64,000 nt of DNA, taken from the NCBI GenBank assembly GCA_027486585.1, contig JAIXOU010000099.1, forward strand, positions 29,251 to 93,250, in the 5' to 3' direction. The stretch comes from Verrucomicrobiaceae bacterium. Its GTDB lineage: Bacteria > Verrucomicrobiota > Verrucomicrobiia > Verrucomicrobiales > Verrucomicrobiaceae. The position numbers and the translations under genes were made by a program. Positions 37,001 through 49,000 of this stretch are shown piece after piece (position 1 is the first letter of the stretch; each line of letters opens with the position of its first letter). The notes below the pieces were generated by a model that saw only the letters and a list, made by a program, of their open reading frames with translations, was not told where the DNA came from and made no database searches.

Positions 37001-40000
37001 GGCGGAGCCACATTCAGACTTCGTTCCAGTGAAACCATTGGTGGACTTACAGGGACAGTCGGAACCACAGTACAGTTGGACGCTGGCGTTTTGACATTGC
37101 GTAATGTCGTTCAAACGTTCTCTGGTAGCATTAGTGGTGCTGGAGGTATCACTAGAACGAACAATGACGGCACAGCTCGTGACGCGACGTTTGCCAACAA
37201 AAACACCTACACGGGGCCGACCCGAATCATCACCAATGGTACGAACTTCGTCGCTAACCGATTGAATGTGTATCATCTTAATAATGGTGCTAGTAGCATC
37301 GGTAACGCCCCGGATGCTGCTGCCAATCTCGTGATTGACACGAATACTGGCGGTGGTGGTCTCCGCTATCTTGGATTCACCAATCAATCCACCTCGCGTC
37401 TCTTTACCATCGGTTCTGGGGCTAATGCCGCTCATATCTGGGCCGATGGCAGTGTCATCGGAACCACAGCTCCGAGTATCGAATTTAGCAATGCCGGTGC
37501 AATTGCCTTTGCGGGAGCTGCTGACAGCACGCAGACGCTGACTTTAAGAGGTGCTACCCTTTCTGATAACCGCTTTGCCCCGCAGTTAACGAATAATGGC
37601 GCTGGGGCGACATCTTTGGCAAAAGCTGATGCGGGCCTGTGGATCATTTCTAATGCGGCCAATAGCTTTACTGGTGGCACGACTATCACCGGCGGCACCT
37701 TAGCCATTACGAGCGGCACAGCTTTAGGTTCTGGAGCCATCACGATCAATGGTGGAGCGGGAGTCGGGCTCGAGATTCGCGGCGGCATGACATTGGCTAA
37801 CGCTATCACAAACAGCACGGCCTCTGGCGGCTTAGTGGCACGTACTGGCAGTAGCAGCTTGACTGGGCTTTTGACCTTGACTGCAAATATAGCTATTGGC
37901 GTGGATCAAGGGGCCTCTCTTGCGATCAACAATGCCACATCTGCCATTACGGGGGCGGGGCAGTTGCAGAAATTTGGAGCTGGAACTCTGACCCTCTCCG
38001 GCGTGAATGGCACTGGCTGGACTGGCGGAGCTTTAGTTCGCGGAGGCACGCTCGTGCTAGATTACAGCACCAATAATGGAAGCAAATTGCCAGATGCTGG
38101 TGTGTTGACCTTAGGCGGAGCTGGGGGAGTGAACTTAGTTGGCGTCGATGATAACATTGGCGGGGCATCAAATATCTTTGGAACGACTGGCGGCACACTC
38201 AGTTTGGTCGGCAATAGTGCCTCGGCTGAGGTCATCGCCTCAACCACCCTTGCTCAAGGGGCCAATGCCATTACCCGCAGCAGTGGCAGCGCTGTAATCA
38301 ACTTAGCCGCTGTGACTCGTGCAGTCGGAAGTGGTGCCACCCTTGATTTCAACGTCGCAAGCATTGCAACCACCACTAACCTAAATGGAGCTGGTGGTAT
38401 ACTGACAACCACGGGTGGAGCTGCAGGCACAGCTACGGGTGCCTACGCCACTGTTGGGAAAGCTAACTGGGCTGTGACGGCGGCTTCTGGCGCCAGCAAT
38501 CCGATCACCGCCCTAGCCACTTATGGCGCTGACACGTATTCAAGTAACACGAATACAAATATCACTCAGGCTGCGGCAACGACAGCTGCGGCTACCACGA
38601 ATACGCTGCGCTTTAATGCAGCCCAGGCGACAACGCTGACCTTGACAGGCACTTTGAGTTTGCAGTCAGCGGGTGTGCTGGTAACGCCAAACGTGGGTGC
38701 CTTCCCGACCATCATCACAGGGGCAGCGATCCAGAATGCAGCCAATACTGCCAACTTGGAGGCGCTGATTATTCATCAGCATAATACCGCTGGTGCCTTG
38801 CAGATTAATTCGATCATTCAAAACAACACCAATGCCCAGCAGATCACCAAATCCGGATTGGGTAAAGTCTTCCTGAATGCGCTAAACACGCAGACTGGTG
38901 CGCTCAATCTGAATGAAGGCGAACTCCAAGTTGGCGGCACAGCTGCGGCTCCCAACACCGCAACAGCCGCCACGCTTGGCGGTGCTAATGTGGCTATCAA
39001 CATGAGTCAGGGATCTATTCTAACCTTCCTGTCGAATAATGCGGCAGTGCAGGATTTGAATACAATCCAAGGTGGCGGCACGATCACTCTGGCAACAGGA
39101 AATACGATGCCCGTCTTGATGGATACGGACAATGCCAACTTCTTTGGCGAGATCATTGTTGGTGGCGGCACTCTGCGTGCGGCGAACAACAATGCCTTGG
39201 GATCCAATCGCGGCACGACAGTGATCAACAATACCGGCACATTGCAAATCGATACGAGTGTCACGCTGCCCGAATTGATTACCTACAATCAAGGAGCCGT
39301 CCTGACGACACTCCCTGCAGCGGCAGCGACGTTGAATGCTCGGCAGACTTTTAGTAACACGACGGCCAGTGGTTTGAACATCAATATTCCTGCCCCAGCC
39401 ACCGCAGGGTCCGTGGGCTTAAACATCACCGGGATTATTTATGCGGCGAACGGGTTCACCAAGTCGGGTGACGGTATCCTGCAGCTCGGAGCTAACCAAT
39501 TCACGAATGTGCTAGATGGCTACACGACGGCTAACGCAAGCGCTTCACTCGTTGGTCAGATCTTGGTGAATCAGGGTGAACTCCGTCTGGGAAATGCCCG
39601 TGCGCTTGGAGCAACTGGAGTCGGAAACGAAACGGTTGTGGCTGCAGGTGCCACCGTTGACCTACGTGGTCAGGCTCTGAATTATGGAGATGATCCAGAT
39701 CTATCACGGGAAATCTTCCGCGTAGCTGGCGCTGGCGTGAATGGTTTGGGTGCCATTCGTAACACCAGCGGCACGGGCCAATTTTCCCATTTAGTCCTGA
39801 CAGGAAACACCACACTCAGTGGTGGTGGTTCATTCAACGGTTCACGTCTGGACCTTTCAGCTTATGACAGCAATGTGAGAAATGGTTCCTTGTTAGATGG
39901 CAATTTCACCCGTCGTGAAGCGACTCTTGAGGGGGGCAATTCTGAATTAACCATCGTAGGTGCTGGGGCCGTGGTCCTTCATCAGCCGACCTTTGGGACA

Positions 40001-43000
40001 CCACTTAGCAAGATTAATGTTAGGGAAGGTATTCTACGCCTCGAAATGGATGTGCCAGTGAACAGCAGCGGTCTCTGGGCTGGTCTAAAAAGTGCCAATG
40101 TCACCAATGGTATTGAAATTGCCTATGCTGGTGCTAGTGCTGGAGATCAGACCAATGTGGCTCTTGGGAATGGCCCAAATGTCGGAGCCCGGTTGAACCT
40201 TTTCCGCAATTGGGACGCACGCCATACCGTAAATATCACTATGAATGGTGTCACCGCTAAGGGCGCTGCTTCGAATGCCTCTGGTGGCGGTTACAATTAC
40301 ATTGATACAGGCACTGACACCATCCCAAGTCCGCGCACTTATCTGGACGGTAACATCACGGTTCTGGGGGATGCTAGCCGAAATATCTTCCACAATGATT
40401 CTTCCTCATCAAACCTCAGTGTCGTTGAACAAGGAAACCTCACGGGCTCTCTTCAGACAAAGTTGATTGTGGGTGGCGTGATCAGTGGCTCAGGTGGGTT
40501 TACCAAGACGGGCACACGTGAAGTTCGCCTGACCAATAACAATACACTTACCGGCGAGGTGAATGTCCTGCGCACAGGCACCGTTGCCCTCGGATGGCAG
40601 AGCAACACGGTCAATGTCAACGGTGTCAACTTCAACACCTTTGGTGACGGCGAAGGTTGGGCCGAGTATGGCCTCACTTTGGCTGGTAGCAATGCACGCC
40701 TCTCCGGCACAAGTGCCATCACGCTTCAGCGTCAGGGCATGATCACTTTAGACAATACGACACGTCTGGATGCTAGTTCAGGCGGTGTCACAGGTGGCAA
40801 CAATGACGACCGCATCAATAATGCGGCCAGCATTAACTTTGATCATGGTTGGCTGCGCATTCATGGCAGTTCAACGACAGCCAACAATGAGGCTCTGGCG
40901 ACCACCGGCGGTGCGGTCAATGTCCGATCAGGCACCAATCTGATCGACTTGTGGCCTGCCGACGGTTCCAGTCAGACGATGACCCTCACCATTGGTGCCA
41001 TCTCACGTTCGGCGGGATCGGTTCTCCGCTTCCGTGACTTAGATGCTACTTCCACTTTTGGCAGTGCAACTCCAGAGTCAGGAAAAGACAGCGTGCGCGT
41101 TGCTCTGACCAATGCCTCTGGTTTGACGGCCGTAGGTTCTGGTACATCGGCAACCAATCGTTCCATTTATGTCGGACTGTTTGGCGGGATCATTCCTCAT
41201 GGCTACTTGGAGGATGTGCGTGAGTTAGGTTACAATAACGCCAACGTTTCTGATCTCTTTAACCAAGGCCGTAATCAGCAGCTTTTGGCTGGCAGCCACT
41301 TCATGACCTTGGACGGCGGCTTCCTCCGCCCACTGGATGATTCCGAATACTTCACACCTACAGATAGTATCTTGAAGCCTCAAGCTGGCGGCGGTCAAAA
41401 CGTGAATCTCACCGATGTTTTCACCATCGTACAGCAAAACATGAGCATTAATGCCCTTCGCTTTGGTCCAACGGCTGACAGCGACGGCTCTGGAACAAAC
41501 TTGAACAATGGCACAACAGTCACGAGCTACAATCAGTCCCATTCCAATACGCTGATTGTGGACGGCACCCTGAGTATTTCCTCCGGTATGATTAGCAGTG
41601 CTTACTTCACAGTCGGCAATACCACAAACTCGGGCACGGTTATTCAGGGCGGCACTTTGGATTTCGGTACTCGTGAAGCTATCATCAACAACCAAAACGG
41701 CTTCATCCGACTCACCGATGGCACAGTTCAGGGCGGAAATCTAGAAATCCGCTCCAACATCGCTGGATCAGGTGGCTTGACCAAAACAGGTTTCTCCCAA
41801 GTCACTTTGGACGGGCAAAATAGTTTCTCTGGGCTCGCCACCGTGTCTGAAGGGAACTTGATTTTGCGCAATGGCCGCTTCTCCGGCGGCGTGGGTGGAG
41901 CGGGCAATGGCTTTAAGGTTGAAGGAAGCGGTAACTTGCTGACCAGCAGTGGTATCAATGTGGGTTCTGCGAGCTCAGCTGAGGACATCCTGGTCGGGAT
42001 CCTCCAGGGTGATCAAACCGTGTTCCAAGTTCAAAATGACCTCACTAATTTCTTTGGTGATATCATCGTGGATAATGTCGATGCTGCGGGTCAGATAATC
42101 TCCACCCCTCGCTTTAACGTGAGCGGTGGTAACTCAGCTCTGATCATCAACGGTGACATTTATGGTGGCACCTCTGCGGTAAGCAATGATGTGACGGCCA
42201 TTGATTCACGTTTGATAACCACCGCTGGGTCGAACAATGGATACATCACTCTTCGTGGTCAGGTCGGTGACCGTGGTGATAATGGTGTTGCAAAGCCAGT
42301 GGCGAACGTCGTGTCGTCTCAACAGTCGAGTGCCACAGTGACCAATGAAAATGAAGTGCTGCGTTTCCAAGTCGCGGGTAACAATGACCTCAATGTTACC
42401 ATAGAGCGTCAATATGCAGCTGCAGGGCGGCTGCTCTTAGATCAGGGTGTGCTAAACCTCAGCTATGACCCAAATGCATCTGGAAATGAAGGTTCAGGTT
42501 TCTGGACGGCAGCGGCGCTTAGCAAGATCCAGGATCGTAACTCCAATACGGTCTTCACTGCAGCTAATACAACAAACACTTCCCAGCAGGGATTTGCCAT
42601 TGGTGGTGCTGGAAATACAGCTCTCTTCCTTGGGCAGTCTGGTAAGGACGGCATCGCAGGTCAGAACTTTAACATGGCCAGCTGGCGCGTCGCCACCGGT
42701 AATATCACCCACGTAGGTGGCATCAATGAAACGGGCGCAGTCACCTTTGGAGATGGTACTGGCAGCCTAAGTCTAGACAAGGGTGTTCGTCTTTACGCCA
42801 TGGGTGGAGGCACCGTGAATCTTAATATGCGCCTCAATGGTGGCCAAGTGGTTCAAAAAGTAGGACGCGGCACACTTGTCCTGCAAAACACGGGTCTTGC
42901 CACAGCCAGTGATACAAACTCTCTCGAACTAGGTGGGGGAACTTTTGTGATCGATCACAGTGGCACCTCCGTGGCGCGTTTTGGCAATGCTGGTAACTTC

Positions 43001-46000
43001 ACCTTCCGTGGTGGTCGTCTTCTTTCTCTGGGTAGAGCGGATGCTGCTGTAACTAGTAGCTATGGGACGGACACCGGTGCTTCCCGCACCATTGCCTTTA
43101 CCTCGGGTGGCAGTGAGATCGTGGCGCAAACAACGGCCGCCCAAAATCTGACGATCAACCTCGGCAATACCAGCGCTACCAATGGGAATCTGACTCGCGG
43201 TGTAGGTGCTACAGCGAACTTTGTTGAAAACCAAAGCCTGGGTGGCGTAGCCGCGATCAATTTGGCGTTTGGAAATTCAACGGTGATTTCTCGTAACCGC
43301 ATCATTTCATGGGCAACCTATGGCAATGCTTCGCGCACAGCCTTGGATTTTGCCATGGTCAATGGCAACAGTGGCAACCGTGTCCAAGTTACCACTCGTG
43401 CGCCTGAGGAATTCCAAAACAACGTCGCCAGCTGGATCGGTACATCGGATATTAGCGAAATCGGCGGTGCTGGATTCAATGGCACGCTCGCTGCCTCTCT
43501 GGCGCTCAATACGCTACGTTTTGATACCATGGCAGATTCTGTGGTGAATCTTGGCGGTAATAGCCTGAGCGTCACAGGAGATGAGGTCGCCGGAGCTATT
43601 TTAGTGAGCTCGAATACAGGCGCATCCAACAAGAGCATCATCAACGGACAGATTAACAACTTTGATCCGGGCGCAGATACCAACTACAACCTCACCTATA
43701 GCGGGATTTCAGCGACGAATAGCCGCCTGATCACTGCTGTAACATCTTTGACAGGTTTAGTCGTTGGGATGCCCATTTCTGGCAGCAATATCCCGTCAGG
43801 TTCTGTCGTCACAGCGATCACGGCCCCTTCCACGGTGGAGATAAGCAATAATGCGACTGGATCGGCTACCTCAGCCTTTACCTTCAATCGATTGGTTGGA
43901 AGTGCTGATGGCAACAATGTGAGCTCACCAGCCAATCGCCAAATTACCAATTTGCCTTCGACCACGGGCTTGCTGCCTGGAATGAATGCCGTGGGTCTTC
44001 CTAACGTGACAGCTGTCCAAATCATCAATGGCGGTAGCGGCTATACCTCAGCTCCAACGGTCACCATCAGTGGTGGCGGCGGCTCTGGGGCCACAGCTTC
44101 GGCTACTGTGTCTGGTGGTGTCGTGACAGCCATTATCGTGACAGCCTCAGGCACTGGCTATACCAGTGAGCCAAGCATTGCCTTCAGTGGTGGTGCCGGC
44201 ACTGGGGCTACGGCTAAGGTGATCGTCCCTGCCGCAGTGATTCCAGCCGGCAGTTACATCACTGCCGTGGCCGCCAATTCAATCACTCTGTCTGCTCAAT
44301 TAACCGCAACGGCCAATGGTATTGCCTTCTCAGCTGGATCAGGTGAGCTGATTCTGCATCAGTATGGTCAGGGTAATCTCACCATCGGTGCCGCGATTAC
44401 GGGTGCAGGTTCGCTGACAGTTGCAGGACCAACCACGACCAATGCAAGTGAGTTTAACACCACTGGTACGGTGCGCTTGACTGGCGCCAACACCTACACA
44501 GGACGCACCTTCATCAATGGCAGTGTGCTTGAAATTGGATCCATCAGTGCCTTGGGCACTGCCCCAGCGGCTGCTCCAAATACGGCTGCTTCTAACAATC
44601 AACTCACGATGAATGGCGGCACTCTGCGCTGGACTGGCGGAGTCGGCTCACTTGGTGCTCGTGGTGTCCGCTTAGAAGGAAGTGGGGGTGTCATCGAAGT
44701 GAGTTCTCCGAATGGAAATTTGAGCATTGGTGACGGTGTGAGTGGAACCCAAGGACAAATTGTCTCTGAAGATGCATTCAGAGGTGACCTCATCAAAACG
44801 GGGCCAGGAACACTCACTCTTCAGGGCCCACAAGCAGTCACCTTCTCCGGTGCAACGGCTGCAACGGCTCAAGGTAGCCTTTTCCAGGGTCTGCTAGATA
44901 TCCGTCAGGGGTCTTTAGTCATCGCGTCAGATACCGGCAGTGGCGCTGCTGCTACCACCACCTCTCTTCTTGGCACCAATCGCGGCTGGGCAGACGGTAC
45001 GATCTTCCGCCAGGGAACCAATTTCCAAGCACTGTTAGGCAATGGCAATAATAACGGTGACTGGACGATTGAAGAATTCATGACCTTTGAAGGTGGAAAT
45101 ACCTTCACCTACAATTCGCTGTTGGATACGACTGCTGCGGGTCAGGGGAATGGCGTTGCTAATTTAGGCAATCGCAGAGCTCTTAATTTAAACGGTGTCA
45201 CCAACATCGCTGGTTCGACCACCTTTGATATCGGAGGTCTCGCTAATCCTGCGGGGCAGGTCTTCCCCACAGTCAATGGTAATCCAGGTACAACGAACTT
45301 GCCTATTGTTCGTATCGCGAACAACTCGGGTTATCTCACGGGTAATGGAGACATTGTCAAAGATGGCCAAGGTCAGCTTGAGTTCCGTGCAAACAGCCCA
45401 GACTGGAAGGGTAATCTCATCATCAAACAGGGAAATGTTTATGCCGCCAACCAAGCTGACGTTTTCGGCACTGGTTACACGACTGGAAAAACAATTACTT
45501 TAGGGGACGCTGAGCGCCAGGGGATGGCACAACTCCTGATTCAAAACCCAGACAACATTCAAAACTGGCTGTTTGATATCAAACACGATATCAACGTGGT
45601 TTACAATCCGACCCAAACCAAGCGGATCGGTATCGACAACGTTGCTAATGGCAATCGCGTCTCCTTTGATGGCAATATCACGCTGAATGATAACCTCATT
45701 GTGCTTCTTCAGGACGGCAGCATTTCTTCTGGCGGTGAGCAGGCGATCTTGAATTTCAACGGACAACTCAGAGATGGCTTAACAACCAGTGGTAACATCA
45801 CCATTCAAACCAACGATAGTGGTGGTCCTGGTGCGGGCGGGGCTAATGACAATACGAATGGTCGTATGGCAGGTTATGCTGTCCTCAATGCTAACAATAG
45901 TGCTTGGACTGGCGATGTCACGATCAGTGCCCTAAGCAGCTACGACCATGACAAGACCAGTGTTCTTCGCCTCGGTCATGATTCAGCTTTGACGGCCGCC

Positions 46001-49000
46001 AATGATGTCACCATGAACTTCAACTCGATCCTTCAGGTGGGTGGCCGAACAGCGACCATTGGATCTCTGAGAACATTGGGTGGCAACGGTTCCTTCAATG
46101 GGGATGCAGGCACTATGTCCGCTAGCACAAACGGAAGCACTGAGATCATTGAAAACGCCTCTGAAACGGCTGCTGCTCTGACCATCATGCAGAGCACGCC
46201 CGCAACCTTTGAAGTAGCCTGGGATGCTAAATTCCGTAACGGCACTTTAAACAGTCAGTTCTTCTCAGTTGGCACGAACACGCATCTGCCTTCTGCCGCA
46301 CTGAGTTTGGTTAAAGCTGGCTCTGGCTGGAGTGTTTTGACCCTCGATAACGATTACACGGGAACTACCACCGTAGCTGGGGGCATCTTACAAGTCGGTC
46401 GCGATGGCGTGGGTGATACGGGTGCTAACAATGCAGCCGGGACCACCGTTAACAGTGGCGCGGTGCTTGCAGGAACAGGCTGGGTGCAGGGCGGACTCAC
46501 CGTTCAATCAGGGGCTATCGTCTCACCTGGGGACGCTGGTGGCGAAGCTTTGGGGACGCTCAATGTGAACGGTACTGCTCTTTTTGCGGCGGGTTCTAAA
46601 GCTCTGCTTCAGGTGAAAGCCCCGACCTACAACAACCCAGGTGTCGTGGATGCTCTGGATGCGAATTACAGCGCCTGGATCAGCTCCATCGGTACCGATG
46701 AATTCTCCCATGGGCTCAAAGATGTCGTGACCAAGGATCAGCATGACATGATTTATGCGGGTAGCACTGGCACGATTAATCTGGCTCTTGGTTCAAAAAT
46801 TGAGCTGGTCAGCGATGGTTACACACCCAAAGCCGGTGACATCTTCCATCTCTTCAATGCAGGCACTCTTGGGGTCAGTCTCAACCGTGGTCCTAACATC
46901 CGTATTGGTAATAATACCGGTCTTGAGGCTAACACAGATCTGACTCTCTTTGAGTTAGGCGGTAACCTCCGCTGGGATACCAGCCTGCTAAATACATTGG
47001 GCATTCTCGCTGTTGTGACAACCGTCACAGATGTTTCTACTGAAGGTCCTAGAATTGACTCTGGTCCAGCGGCTAGAGTTGGAGGTAACCCTTTGGGTTC
47101 AACCGTTTTAACCCCGCCAGCAACTTTCACCGTCGACTGTAAAGTGAATTCAAACTCCAATGCGCCAATCACCATTCAATGGCTACGTAATGGCGTGGCC
47201 GAGCCTGAGCTCGCTCAGCTCGCCGTGTTGTCACCTGCAAATGGTATTCCTGCTGGGGACGGAGTGACTTCAACGTTAACGCTAACGGCAAGCTCACTCA
47301 CGAAAGGAGTTTATAGCTTCATCGCAAGCAACTCTGGCGGTCAGGTCTTCAGCAACACGGTGGAAGTCTTTGTCAATGATCAGCCGCTTGTCTCCAGGCA
47401 TCCGGTTTCACGGCTCAATCAAACGCCAAGCATTGGGAGTAACTCTGTGCCTGCTGAGTTTAGTGCGGAAGTCACTGGACCTGGCCCTTACACCGCTGAA
47501 TGGTTCAAGGTCGTCAACGGAGTGGTTTCAACATCTCCCATCTTTGTTGAAACGGCTGGGGTTGTTTCCTCCAATAAATGGTCTTCCTTGTTCGCCATTC
47601 CGGCCATTACAGAAACGGATGAGGGTGAATACTTCTGCCGCTTCACTTCCAACGTGCTAAGTTCGCTCACGGTATCCACTAACAGGGCGCAATTAACCGT
47701 CAATGATGCCGTAGCGAATGTCGTGGCTACCCGCACACGTAACCCTGACATCACCTACCAAGGAGAAACCATCACCTTCAGTGTGACGGCGAATGGTGGA
47801 TCCAGCCTGCGTTACCAATGGTTTAAAAATAATCAGCCAATTGCGGGTGCAACTAAATCAACGTTCGTCACTACCTACCCTGTCATCGTTCCTTATGTTC
47901 CTACCGATGATAACTATTTTGTGAGAGTGACAAACATTGTTAACGATCCAGATGGCACCAGCTTCACGAATGCAGTGCAGAGTAACACGCTCAGTCTGCC
48001 AGTGAGGAATCCAATTCCGGTATTGGTAAGCTCTACAGCTGTGCATAAAACACTGCTTGCTGGCGGGAGTCTAAATATGGCAGTTGCCGCTGTTGGCCGC
48101 CCAGACATCCGCTACACCTGGAAGCGCTCTGGAACAACGGTGCTTACGGACCTCATCGGTGTCTTTACTGCCAACCCGGTTGCTATCGCGAATGGTGGAA
48201 CCTACACCTGTGAAGTCACCAATCCTACGTCCACCAAGATCACAACAGTCCCAGCAGAGATTGTCGTCGTGGATAGCGCTACCCGGATGATTCCTGTAAA
48301 ACTCGGTGCCAGCACCTTTAGCCTGACTGCCAATGTCGGACGGGGCCCTAAAACCAATGTAAATTACAAGTGGTTCAAGCGAGTTATTGAGCCTGGTGTA
48401 GAGCCTGAGGATCCGCCGATTGTGACTGACACGGCCGTTTCTATCATAGACACAAGAATTACAGGAGAAGAACAAATCGGAACCCTAGCCAAGCCTTCAA
48501 CTACGACCAATGTCCTGAAGTTCACGGGAACTGCTACAGCACCCATTACTCTGGCAGACGATGGTCTCTATGTCTGTAAAGTCACGGGTCCTGATGGTGT
48601 GTCAGTTGACGGCTGCTTCTATGATGTGCGTGTCTATAATGCGGCTCCAATAAACATCACCAGCACGACTCTAACACGCGGCGTCGTCGGCGGCTTCTAC
48701 ACAGAGCGCGTCCTCGTGGACCCTGCCCGCAACTTGACCCCAGTGACCTATTCAGCCACAGGTCTGCCGACTGGCCTGACTATTGATAAAACAACGGGTA
48801 TCATCAGCGGCGTGCCGACTGCCAGTGGTCCGGTGGTCAACGGTGTTCCAACAGCTAGGATCTTCACGGTAACAACTTGGGCCTCTAATTTGTCAGTGCC
48901 TGCGGATTCAAACAAGATCGTTTCGACCATTCAAATTGATCCAATTCCGATGATCATCCCAGGTGTCTATGCAGGTCCAATCGAGCGTCATCCTGTCTTG

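Larger units (their letters stand above)
43190..44560 (+). repeat. Giant protein: large module, copy 4, interrupted
   Basis: The first half reads [28 protein letters not shown] and [11 protein letters not shown]. The second half, [19 protein letters not shown] then [11 protein letters not shown], appears only after about 650 bases of other domains (43681-44340). The module is therefore split by an insertion. Boundaries are approximate. Confidence 0.6.
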
